Below, piece after piece: positions 1 to 7,816 of a DNA stretch of 64,000 bases. Every line of letters starts with the position of its first letter. The first letter of the stretch is position 1. A program made the translations under genes and the position numbers. A model generated the notes under the pieces. The model did no database searches. It was given only the letters and a program-made list of their open reading frames with translations, and was not told where the DNA came from. This DNA comes from an uncultured Aquimarina sp. (GTDB lineage: Bacteria; Bacteroidota; Bacteroidia; Flavobacteriales; Flavobacteriaceae), in the NCBI GenBank assembly GCA_947498775.1, contig CANMLL010000001.1, forward strand, positions 62,001 to 126,000, in the 5' to 3' direction.

Positions 1-249
1 CGTAAGTAATGAGGAAAACTTTCGCATGGATGTATTGGTTTAGGCTAAAGGTAAGAAATAAGCCACAATTATTAAACCGATCCTAATTAAAATGACTTTT
101 CTCTATCAAAGCGTTTATGAGTATGAGGATTGAAAAGAAATAATTATGAGTATCGCAAAAATCTTGCTAAAACAATACAAAGTCAACTGTCTTTTTGAAT
201 AAGTTATTGAAAATCATTATATTTAAGTTTCACTAAATTACTTAATCTT

Positions 250-720
250 ATGGGAATAATCAGTTTTCAAGGAGCTCGCTCCAAGGCCAAGAAGCAGGAT
301 GAGACTCCGATCAAAGTTTCAGATTACATGACAAGGGATTTGATTACGTTTAATCCTAATCAATCAGTAATGGAGGTAATTGAAACATTGGTGAAATGCA
401 AAATTTCAGGAGGTCCGGTGGTAGATGATAATAACCAATTGTTAGGGATTATTTCTGAAGGAGACTGTATTAAACAGCTCAATGAAAGTCGTTATTATAA
501 TATGCCAATAGATGATGCCAGAGTAGAAAAGTTTATGGTCAAAGATGTTGAAACGATCGATGGTAATTTAAATATTTTTGATGCCGCCAACAAATTTTTA
601 CAGACCAAAAGAAGACGTTTTCCGATTATTGAAGATGGTAAACTTGTAGGGCAGATTAGCCAAAAAGACGTGATGAAGGCCGCTTTAAAAATGAAAGGTC
701 AAAACTGGCATGATAAATAG
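250..720 (+). CDS. Tandem CBS-domain protein
   Basis: This 156-residue protein consists of two CBS motifs, at about residues 23-76 (starting VSDYMTRD, ending GIISEGDCIK) and 92-145 (VEKFMVKDV to GQISQKDVMKA). Such a pair forms a Bateman module that usually binds an adenine nucleotide and controls a partner. No catalytic or DNA-binding domain is attached, so it is a stand-alone sensor. The N-terminal 20 residues are basic and probably disordered. Relatives in Flavobacteriaceae often sit near NAD kinase, but no such gene is seen here. The 249 bases upstream hold no clear gene or promoter. The domain call is firm; the ligand and partner are unknown. Confidence 0.9.
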   Translation: MGIISFQGARSKAKKQDETPIKVSDYMTRDLITFNPNQSVMEVIETLVKCKISGGPVVDDNNQLLGIISEGDCIKQLNESRYYNMPIDDARVEKFMVKDVETIDGNLNIFDAANKFLQTKRRRFPIIEDGKLVGQISQKDVMKAALKMKGQNWHDK

Positions 721-750
721 GAAACAATGAACATACCATTATAAAATCTT

Positions 751-993
751 TTAATGATCTGTAAGGTTAAAAGTCTTATGGATCTTTTTTTCTTGCTTTG
801 CCCTGTTAAGACTTCTTACTGTGATTCCTAAATAATGTGCCAAATCAGTTTTAGAAATCTGTTTGGTTTGATTTGAAGAAAGCTGAAGCAACTTTTTTAA
901 GTTGTACTCTAGCGGGTATGATTGTTGATAAGAAGCTCGAATAGCCGTATCTTTTAACTTAGCCGAAAGCGCTCGAATTAAAAGAATATTACA
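751..993 (-). pseudogene. Remnant of a Crp/Fnr-family regulator (C-terminal HTH)
   Basis: Reading the minus strand gives about 80 open codons with no start codon. The translation is a typical Crp-family C-terminus: NILLIRALSAKL, then SYQQSYPLEYNLKKLLQLS, then the winged-helix segment ISKTDLAHYLGITVRSLNR, ending at a TAA at 751-753. In intact family members this follows about 130 residues of cyclic-nucleotide-binding fold, which are missing. An in-frame TAA at 994-996 and the stop of the neighbouring acyltransferase gene close the upstream side. It is therefore a 5'-truncated fossil, not a functional gene. The lack of a start and of the sensor domain makes this reading fairly secure. Confidence 0.75.
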
Positions 994-1017
994 TTACTTC
1001 ATTATAAAGTTTGAAAA

Positions 1018-2832
1018 CTATTGATCCCCGTTTTTAAAGTATTTTTGTTCCAACTCGGCTTGAAACTCTTCCATGACAGGTTTTACAGTACTATCCGGAA
1101 GATCGGCAATGCGAATATACATTAATCCATCTACGGCATTATTGAATAAGGGATCTACATTAAACGCTACTACTTTTGCGTTTTGTTTGATATATTTTTT
1201 GATCAATACAGGAATACGAAGACTTCCTGGTTCTACCTCATCAATGATTTTATCAAACTTGTTTAGATCACTCTTGCTTTCATCAAATACAAAGTCTTTA
1301 TCGGCATCTTTCAGCTTTACTTTGAATTCTTTTTTTGGATGTACATATTGAGCCACATAAGGATCGTAATAATGTGATTTCATAAACTCAATCATCAGTG
1401 ACTTTGAGAAATTACTAAACTTGTTACTTATACTTACGCCACCGATCAGATATTTGTGCTCTGGAAAACGCAAAGTACAATGCACAATCCCTTTCCATAA
1501 TAAAAATAAAGGCATAGGTCTTTGCTGGTATTCTTTGATAATAAAAGCCCTGCCCATTTCTATAGATTCGCTCATCATCTTATGTAATTCTGGCTCGAAT
1601 CGAAACAGATCCTGAAGGTAAAAACCATCAACCCCAAAATCGCCATATATCTTTGATCCCATCCCCATTCGATAAGCCCCTGCCAGCTTTTTAGCACCAT
1701 TATCCCATAAAAACATATGGTGGTAATAGTCGTCAAACTTATCAAGATCAATAGCATTATTTGTTCCTTCACCAATTTCTCTAAAAGTGATCTCACGTAG
1801 CCTTCCTATCTCATTTAGAATATTAGGTATAAACTTTTTTTGAGCCAGAAAAACCTCATAATTCTTACTTTGTAAAAGCCTTTTATCATTATCTCGGCAA
1901 AATTGCAATTCAGATTCAATAATCTGGGTGTTCCCTTCTCCTGCAATTTGTTTAGGAGATTTTGGTATTTTTAAATTTGGCATGGACTCTCGTAACGTTT
2001 TTTTCTCAAAAGGATTCGCCAACATATACGTTTTCTTGCGTAAAAAGCTTGTAAAATCATCGAGATTTGTATACTCTTCCTGATCTTTTACAGAAACCGG
2101 ATTGCCAATTCGTATTTTGATCACCTTATTTTCTTGAGAGAACATTTCACTAGGTAATTTTGCCGTTCTAAGTGTACTACTAATTGCCGCCAGACGGTAA
2201 AAAAGCCTGCTATTACGTGCATGAAAATATATAGGTATTACGGGTACTTTTGCCTTTTGAACCAGTCTCATAGCACCAGGTTCCCATGGTTTATCAACAT
2301 AATGCTTTCCTTCTTTGATTGTGGATACTTCTCCTGCAGGAAAAATACCTAAAGGCTTTCCTTCTTTAAGGTGCAAAATGGAATCTTTTATCCCTTTTAA
2401 GCTGGATTTAGCATCTTTTTTGTTTTCAAAAGGATTTACAGGCATTACAAAAGGTTGCAATGGTTTAAAATTATGAAGTAAAAAATTTCCAATTATTTTA
2501 TAATCAGAACGATGTTGGAGCATTAATTTTAACAATAACCCACCATCAATACCGCCCAATGGGTGATTTGATAAGGTAATAAATGCACCTTCTTTGGGTA
2601 ATCGTCTTAAATCTTCATCTGGAATTTCAAAAGTCACCCCATATAAATCAAGTGTCTTGCTTATGTACTCAACACCCTCTAAATGATTAAGTGTATCGTA
2701 ATGGCGATTAATTTTTGATATCCTAGTAATTTTTAGGAGCATCCAACCAATACAGGTGCCTATAAAACCAAGTTTATCTAATTTGAGCCCTGTGGCTATT
2801 TCTCTTGCTGTGACTATGGGCATTAAATACAA
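1018..2832 (-). CDS. OlsF-like bifunctional acyltransferase (PlsC + GNAT-like N-acyltransferase)
   Basis: The 604-residue protein has two halves. Residues about 60-275 are a PlsC-type O-acyltransferase with NHPLGGIDGG at 89-98 (a one-residue-longer form of the HX4D motif) and FPAGEVS at 164-170. Residues about 330-530 resemble the OlsB/hemolysin-type N-acyltransferase, with GVDGFYLQDLF, SIEMGRAFI and LLWKGIVH. This fused order is that of OlsF, described in Flavobacterium johnsoniae and Serratia, which makes ornithine or related aminolipids by N- then O-acylation. Membrane aminolipid synthesis is the likely role. Which amino acid is acylated (ornithine, glycine or other) cannot be told. An ATG three codons further in is an equally good start. 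Confidence 0.82.
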   Translation of the reverse strand: MYLMPIVTAREIATGLKLDKLGFIGTCIGWMLLKITRISKINRHYDTLNHLEGVEYISKTLDLYGVTFEIPDEDLRRLPKEGAFITLSNHPLGGIDGGLLLKLMLQHRSDYKIIGNFLLHNFKPLQPFVMPVNPFENKKDAKSSLKGIKDSILHLKEGKPLGIFPAGEVSTIKEGKHYVDKPWEPGAMRLVQKAKVPVIPIYFHARNSRLFYRLAAISSTLRTAKLPSEMFSQENKVIKIRIGNPVSVKDQEEYTNLDDFTSFLRKKTYMLANPFEKKTLRESMPNLKIPKSPKQIAGEGNTQIIESELQFCRDNDKRLLQSKNYEVFLAQKKFIPNILNEIGRLREITFREIGEGTNNAIDLDKFDDYYHHMFLWDNGAKKLAGAYRMGMGSKIYGDFGVDGFYLQDLFRFEPELHKMMSESIEMGRAFIIKEYQQRPMPLFLLWKGIVHCTLRFPEHKYLIGGVSISNKFSNFSKSLMIEFMKSHYYDPYVAQYVHPKKEFKVKLKDADKDFVFDESKSDLNKFDKIIDEVEPGSLRIPVLIKKYIKQNAKVVAFNVDPLFNNAVDGLMYIRIADLPDSTVKPVMEEFQAELEQKYFKNGDQ

Positions 2833-2876
2833 TTTGTGCTAACTGCAAATATAACAAAATCCATGAATAGATTTTG

Positions 2877-4130
2877 CTAATCCCTAGCAACCATTTGATA
2901 GGTTTCTCTGGTAATTTGTTTAAGTAAAATATCTTTATTCTTTTCTAAAGCCCGAATAGCTTCATCTGTGAAATGTCTAATAGTGTATAAGGAAACATTT
3001 GTGTTATATGTAACTTTAAACTTTGCCTTCAATCGGTTTAGAAGCCCTTCAAAATGATTGAATTTATCATCCAGGCAAACCGAAAAACTAATGGCCGAGT
3101 TTTGTATGAGATCTACCTTGATATGATATTGATGAAAAAGACCGAAAATCTCACTAATTTTATCTTCTACTATAAATGAAAAATCAAGTGAAGATAGTGA
3201 AACCAGAATCTGATTTTTCTTCACAATATAACAGGGCATATAAGGATCTAACGGTTGTCCTTTTTTTACCGAAGTCCCTTTGGTAGTAGGATTCAAAAAT
3301 GATTTTACGTATAATGGTATCTCTTTGCGTTGCAGTGGTTGGATGGTTTTGGGATGTATTACCGAAGCGCCATAAAACGCCATTTCTATAGCTTCGCTAT
3401 AAGAAATATGAGATAGTAACTGTGTGTTTTTAAAAACTCGAGGATCTCCATTAAGCACACCAGGGACATCTTTCCAGATACTTACACTGTCTGCACCCAA
3501 ACAGTAAGCAAAGATCCCTGCCGTATAATCACTTCCCTCTCTACCCAAAGTAGTAGTAAAATTATTCTGATCCGAGCCAATAAAACCTTGAGTAATATTG
3601 AGCTGATTTTTATTAACTTTTTCTAGAATAAGTTCTTGTGTTTGTTTCCAGTTAACTTGAGCATCTCTATACGCATTATCGGTCTTGATCAACTCGCGGG
3701 CATCTAGCCAATTATTTTTGTATCCTGTTTCGTTTAGATACTCACTTACAATGGTTGTAGCTATAAGTTCTCCATAACTCACCACCTGATCGTATAGGTA
3801 GTCGTATTGTTTTGATTTGTTCCTGGTCAATGTAGTCTCGAGATCAGTAAATAAATCTTTGACCTTATTAAAAACAGGTTGTTGATTTGTCTTAAAAAGT
3901 TGTTCCAGAATTTTTAGATGATATTCTTGTAAACTTTTAATCTGATCATTACGATCAAGATTTTTATTAAGATACGATTCAACAATTCGTTCTAAGGCAT
4001 TGGTGGTTTTCCCCATAGCCGAAACAACCACAAACAGCTCAGAAAATCCTGTAGTCTGAAGCACTTTTGCTACATTCTTTACCGCCGCTGCATCTTTGAC
4101 CGATGCTCCCCCGAATTTAAATACCCTCAT
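2877..4130 (-). CDS. Aspartate kinase
   Basis: The 417-residue protein phosphorylates aspartate, the first step towards lysine, threonine, methionine and diaminopimelate. Visible motifs are KFGGASV at residues 5-11 (KFGGTSV in most families; the Ala form is common in flavobacteria), the substrate loop TTLGREGSDYTAG, and KTIQPLQRKEIPLYVKSF before the C-terminal regulatory part. The last 120 residues should hold the ACT domains but are divergent, so feedback control by lysine or threonine is uncertain. It is monofunctional, without a homoserine dehydrogenase domain. It is preceded by a GNAT gene with an 18-bp gap on the same strand and is probably co-transcribed. Confidence 0.93.
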   Translation of the reverse strand: MRVFKFGGASVKDAAAVKNVAKVLQTTGFSELFVVVSAMGKTTNALERIVESYLNKNLDRNDQIKSLQEYHLKILEQLFKTNQQPVFNKVKDLFTDLETTLTRNKSKQYDYLYDQVVSYGELIATTIVSEYLNETGYKNNWLDARELIKTDNAYRDAQVNWKQTQELILEKVNKNQLNITQGFIGSDQNNFTTTLGREGSDYTAGIFAYCLGADSVSIWKDVPGVLNGDPRVFKNTQLLSHISYSEAIEMAFYGASVIHPKTIQPLQRKEIPLYVKSFLNPTTKGTSVKKGQPLDPYMPCYIVKKNQILVSLSSLDFSFIVEDKISEIFGLFHQYHIKVDLIQNSAISFSVCLDDKFNHFEGLLNRLKAKFKVTYNTNVSLYTIRHFTDEAIRALEKNKDILLKQITRETYQMVARD

Positions 4131-4148
4131 TGACCATGCCTTTTAGAA

Positions 4149-4628
4149 TTATAAACTAGCAACAAATCTGTGAACCCCATCCTTATTCATCTGGACCAAA
4201 TACCAATCTTTTAAAAGCATGGCTCCACTTTTTTCATAAAAATCTATTGCATTTTGATTCCAATCCAGCACTACCCATTCTACTCTGCGTACACTTTGTG
4301 ATTTTGCATACTTCATTACTGCGGCATACAAAGCGCTTCCTAAACCCGTTCCGCGCATGGATTCTTTTACAATAAGATCTTCAAGATGAATGGAGCGTCC
4401 TTTCCAGGTAGAAAAACGATAATACACCAAGGCAATCCCCACTATTTTATCATCCACTTCGGCAACAAAACAATGAAAAAGAGGATGTTCACCAAATCCT
4501 TCACGAACTAATTCTTCGACAGTTACCTCTACAGCATCAGGTTCTTTTTCAAAAACTGCAAGTTCAAAAATTAGCTCGAGCACCTGGGGCATATCTTCTG
4601 CCACTGCATCGCGTATTATATAACTCAT
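4149..4628 (-). CDS. GNAT acetyltransferase, spermidine/diamine acetyltransferase-like
   Basis: This 159-residue single GNAT domain has the acetyl-CoA loop RGTGLGSAL at 92-100, the preceding strand EDLIVKESM, and the C-terminal WVVLDWNQNAIDFYEKSGA. That last pattern matches the SSAT branch, which acetylates polyamines, lysine-like or thia-amino substrates. It lies just upstream of the aspartate kinase gene on the same strand, so the two probably form an operon. This may point to an amino acid or diamine substrate, but that is only inference. It diverges from fbp across a 179-bp gap. Confidence 0.88.
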   Translation of the reverse strand: MSYIIRDAVAEDMPQVLELIFELAVFEKEPDAVEVTVEELVREGFGEHPLFHCFVAEVDDKIVGIALVYYRFSTWKGRSIHLEDLIVKESMRGTGLGSALYAAVMKYAKSQSVRRVEWVVLDWNQNAIDFYEKSGAMLLKDWYLVQMNKDGVHRFVASL

Positions 4629-4756
4629 AATTCTAAAAGTTTATCAAAACTATAAAATATGTATCAGAAACCAGATAATTTTCTAAAGTTATCAGTTTTG
4701 TATGCTATGTTTCCGCAATTCTTTAGGCTTTTCATTAATTTAAACTTACGAAAACC

Positions 4757-4785
4757 TTGTAGTAAACTAAAAAATAATATTTTTG
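4757..4785 (+). promoter_or_regulatory. Bacteroidota-type promoter of fbp
   Basis: TTG at 4757-4759 and TATTTTTG at 4778-4785 are 18 nt apart, matching the flavobacterial TTG / TAnnTTTG arrangement. Transcription would begin near 4791, leaving a leader of about 17 nt before the fbp ATG at 4808. Confidence 0.6.
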
Positions 4786-4807
4786 CACAAAATCAAATTC
4801 ACCGTCG

Positions 4808-5815
4808 ATGACACGAAAAAATCAAACCTTAGGAGAATTTATTATTGAAAACCAAAAAGACTTTCCCTATGCAAGTGGTGAACTCTCTAGATTGATCAAC
4901 TCGATCAGATTAGCTGCCAAGATGGTGAATCATGAAGTGAACAAGGCGGGATTGGTTGATATTACAGGTGCTATTGGAGAAACTAATATTCAAGGTGAGG
5001 ACCAGCAAAAATTGGATGTATTAGCCAACGAAACTTTTATAAACACACTCACCAACAGAGAGATTGTTTGTGGAATTGCTTCTGAAGAAAGTGATGAGTT
5101 TATCACCATAAAAGGACAAAAAAATGATCACCGCAACAGTTATGTAGTGCTCATGGATCCTCTGGATGGTAGCTCAAATATAGATGTGAATGTTTCTGTA
5201 GGAACTATTTTTTCTATTTATCGAAGAGTCACCCCTACGGGAACTCCGGTAACTCTTGATGATTTTTTACAACCAGGAAATTTGCAGGTTGCTGCGGGTT
5301 ATATTATTTATGGAACCTCGACCATGCTTGTATATACTACAGGGCACGGAGTTAATGGTTTTACACTAAATCCGGCACTGGGAACCTACTATTTATCGCA
5401 TCCTAATATGAAATTTCCTAAAGATGGAAATATCTATTCTGTAAATGAAGGTAATTATATTCATTTCCCACAAGGGATTAAAGATTATATCAAATACTGT
5501 CAGGAAGAAAAAGATAACCGACCGTATACCTCGAGATATATCGGTTCTCTGGTGAGTGATATTCATCGCAACATGATTAAAGGAGGAGTGTATCTATATC
5601 CCAGTACTTCAAAATCTCCTAACGGAAAACTTCGTTTGTTGTATGAGTGCAACCCTATGGCTTTTATTACAGAACAAGCTGGCGGAAAAGCTAGTGATGG
5701 CTTCAGGCGTATTATGGATATAAAACCTACACAACTTCATGAGCGTACTCCTTTTGTTTGCGGTAGTAAGAATATGGTAGAAAAGGTAGCATCCTTTATG
5801 CAGGATGCCAAATAG
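4808..5815 (+). CDS. fbp: Class I fructose-1,6-bisphosphatase
   Basis: The 335-residue enzyme hydrolyses fructose 1,6-bisphosphate to fructose 6-phosphate, the committed step of gluconeogenesis. The metal-binding signature MDPLDGSSN is at residues 116-124, with the upstream acidic SEESDE segment at about 92-97. The sugar-phosphate region [22 protein letters not shown] and [21 protein letters not shown] follow. Length and motif order are normal for class I FBPase. It has its own promoter and is divergent from the acetyltransferase gene. A 272-bp gap separates it from the GTPase operon. Confidence 0.97.
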   Translation: MTRKNQTLGEFIIENQKDFPYASGELSRLINSIRLAAKMVNHEVNKAGLVDITGAIGETNIQGEDQQKLDVLANETFINTLTNREIVCGIASEESDEFITIKGQKNDHRNSYVVLMDPLDGSSNIDVNVSVGTIFSIYRRVTPTGTPVTLDDFLQPGNLQVAAGYIIYGTSTMLVYTTGHGVNGFTLNPALGTYYLSHPNMKFPKDGNIYSVNEGNYIHFPQGIKDYIKYCQEEKDNRPYTSRYIGSLVSDIHRNMIKGGVYLYPSTSKSPNGKLRLLYECNPMAFITEQAGGKASDGFRRIMDIKPTQLHERTPFVCGSKNMVEKVASFMQDAK

Positions 5816-6087
5816 ATTGGCCTTCTAACCTTTAATCTAATTAACTTTTGATGATCTGCCGGACTAAGTCATTAAGGCAGAATAGACTATTGCCTTGAGA
5901 ATAGTTGGTTTCTAGATTTTTTTATTTCATAAAAATAATAATTGTATCTTTATAAAGTCTCGACACTCTTACCCCTAAGTTTTAGAATTAACGTAGCACT
6001 TTTTTTAACCCATACCTGATTTTATGCAGATGAATTATATTTTTATCTGGTATAGAAGTCTGTTTTTAACATTTTTATGTTAATTTT

Positions 6088-6480
6088 ATGAAGAACTCAA
6101 TACTAGAACCAAATAAATCAACTAAAATGGCCAAGGAAAACAAAGCTGTTAATGAGCAGAATACTAATGATCCTTCATCAAAAATTGAAGCAATTAAGAA
6201 TCTTATCTTCGGAGAGAATATTGCCGCATACAATTCTGAGTTCGACAAGGTAAAAAGGGATATCTCTTCAAAAAAGAAAGAACTTGAAAACTACATTGAA
6301 GATACACGCAAAGAACTGAATCAGGCGATAGATAATCTAAGTACGGATATAAATATCAGGATTACAGAATTAGAAGACAATCTAGCCGACAAGGCCGAAA
6401 TGCTTGATTCAAAAAAAGTGGATAAAAAAACACTGGGAGATCTGCTCATCTCTCTAGGTGAAAAAATCACCCAAAAGTAA
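6088..6480 (+). CDS. Coiled-coil protein, first gene of the GTPase operon
   Basis: This 130-residue soluble protein has no signal peptide or membrane span. Residues 1-30 are polar and disordered. Residues about 33-110 are strongly heptad-like and charged, predicting a long coiled coil. The segment SKIEAIKNLIFGENIAAYNSEFDKV resembles the N-terminus of the next protein (DKLKILKDLLLTEEKEYTDSIAEKV), suggesting a shared small interaction module. It is followed by the longin-like gene after 18 bp. A second ATG at 6127 (MAKENKAV) is an alternative start. Function is unknown; a role as partner or scaffold of the downstream proteins is inferred from position alone. Confidence 0.75.
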   Translation: MKNSILEPNKSTKMAKENKAVNEQNTNDPSSKIEAIKNLIFGENIAAYNSEFDKVKRDISSKKKELENYIEDTRKELNQAIDNLSTDINIRITELEDNLADKAEMLDSKKVDKKTLGDLLISLGEKITQK

Positions 6481-6498
6481 TCCATCTATCCAAATGTT

Positions 6499-7323
6499 AT
6501 GGAAGATCAGGATAAACTCAAAATTCTAAAAGACCTTCTTCTTACCGAAGAAAAAGAGTATACCGATTCTATTGCCGAGAAAGTAGAAGAACTTAGTAAA
6601 ATTGTTCATCAAAAACAGGAGCTTTCTAGTAAGGTTGACCCTATTATTGATGACAAATTAGATGAATTCGTTCTGGAAATTCCTAAAACCTTGGGACCCA
6701 CTATCACCGAGGCCTTAAAAGAAGAAATCAAAAACTCTCAAGATGCTGTAGTAGAAGCGCTTTTCCCGATCATAGGTAAGATGATCAAAAAATATATTGC
6801 TCATGAGATGAGATTGCTTAGCGAAAACATTAGCAGGCAAACCAAAAAAGCATTTTCTTTTAAAAACTGGTTTAGAAAAACCAAAGCAAAAGCACAGGGT
6901 GTAACCGAAGGCGATCTTGCCCTTTCAGACTATGCAAAACCACGACTTATGCAGATGTTTGTGATCGAAAAAAACTCGGGAATCTTAATTGCCGATTATA
7001 GTCCGTTGTCTGATAACACCATAGATAAAGAAATGGTAGCCGGTATGCTTACTGCCATAAAAAGTTTTGTCGAAGACGCCTTCCATGGAGGAGATCAAAA
7101 CCTTGAAATGATTGAATATGAGCTGTATACAATACATATTCAGAACTTTTATTCATATTATATTGCAGCGGTAATATCAGGAGCCTATACCATGATGTTC
7201 AAAGAAGTATTAGAAGATCAGATTTTGGATTTTGCTACCAACCATATTTCTAACAAAGACTTAGAAAACAATAAACTTTTTACACAAAAACTAAAAAAAC
7301 ATTTTACAGATGAAATTGTCTAA
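6499..7323 (+). CDS. Longin/roadblock-like GTPase partner
   Basis: The 274-residue cytoplasmic protein has an N-terminal helical part (about 1-135) with KLDEFVLEIPKTLGPTITEA and VVEALFPIIGKMIKKYI. The C-terminal part (about 150-265) has the pattern of a longin or roadblock fold: strand LMQMFVIEKNSGILIADYS, helix KEMVAGMLTAIKSFVEDAF, then strands with YELYTIHIQNFYSYYIAAV. That pattern is typical of small-GTPase regulators. Homologues in Bacteroidota are sometimes labelled OmpA because longer members end in an OmpA domain; this one does not. Its 3' end overlaps the GTPase gene by 14 bp, indicating translational coupling. The fold is inferred from the pattern only. Confidence 0.75.
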   Translation: MEDQDKLKILKDLLLTEEKEYTDSIAEKVEELSKIVHQKQELSSKVDPIIDDKLDEFVLEIPKTLGPTITEALKEEIKNSQDAVVEALFPIIGKMIKKYIAHEMRLLSENISRQTKKAFSFKNWFRKTKAKAQGVTEGDLALSDYAKPRLMQMFVIEKNSGILIADYSPLSDNTIDKEMVAGMLTAIKSFVEDAFHGGDQNLEMIEYELYTIHIQNFYSYYIAAVISGAYTMMFKEVLEDQILDFATNHISNKDLENNKLFTQKLKKHFTDEIV

Positions 7324-7804
7324 AAAAGTAGTCATTTTGGGGCACTTTGGTGTCGGAAAAACGTCTTTGTTCAGACGTTTTATTGACAATGAATTTTCTG
7401 AAGAATATAAAGTCACTCTTGGGGTGCAGATAAAAAAGAAAATAGTTCAATTACCTGATGGTAGAGAATTGTCTATGATCATTTGGGATACCGAAGGACA
7501 TTCTAACACTGTAGAAGATACTCGAAAATCATATCTTTTGGGATCACATGCCTTTATCTATGTATTTGATCTTACCAGAGAAGATACCTATAAAAACCTG
7601 AATCAAGATCTGGAGTATCTTAAGAGCAATTACAACAATGTAACGGCCAAATCGATAGGTAATAAATTGGATTTGGTTAACGAAAAAGAAATGGTTGCAA
7701 GACTTGCCGAGCAAAATATTCCGTTTGATTGCTTAACTAGTGCAAAGACCAATAAAAATGTACAAGATTTCTTTTCGGATCTTGCAGCAGAAATAACCAA
7801 GTAA
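7310..7804 (+). CDS. Rab/Ras-like small GTPase
   Basis: The 164-residue protein is a single Ras-superfamily G domain. Motifs are: G1 GHFGVGKT at 11-18, a switch-I Thr in YKVTLGVQ near 36, G3 WDTEGH at 59-64, G4 NKLD at 118-121 and G5 TSAK at 143-146. The residue matching Ras Gln61 is His, as in translational GTPases, so catalysis may differ from Rab or MglA. No lipidation motif is present. It overlaps the longin-like gene by 14 bp and precedes the kinase gene by 12 bp, so it is in the middle of an operon. A nucleotide-controlled switch acting on its neighbours is likely; the biological output is unknown. Confidence 0.88.
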   Translation: MKLSKKVVILGHFGVGKTSLFRRFIDNEFSEEYKVTLGVQIKKKIVQLPDGRELSMIIWDTEGHSNTVEDTRKSYLLGSHAFIYVFDLTREDTYKNLNQDLEYLKSNYNNVTAKSIGNKLDLVNEKEMVARLAEQNIPFDCLTSAKTNKNVQDFFSDLAAEITK

Positions 7805-7816
7805 TACATCGCAGAA

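Noticed and set aside
2..43. Possible C-terminal end of a gene entering from the left (VSNEENFRMDVLV then stop)
   Set aside because: Only 13 codons are visible and no family can be recognised, so it cannot be separated from chance.
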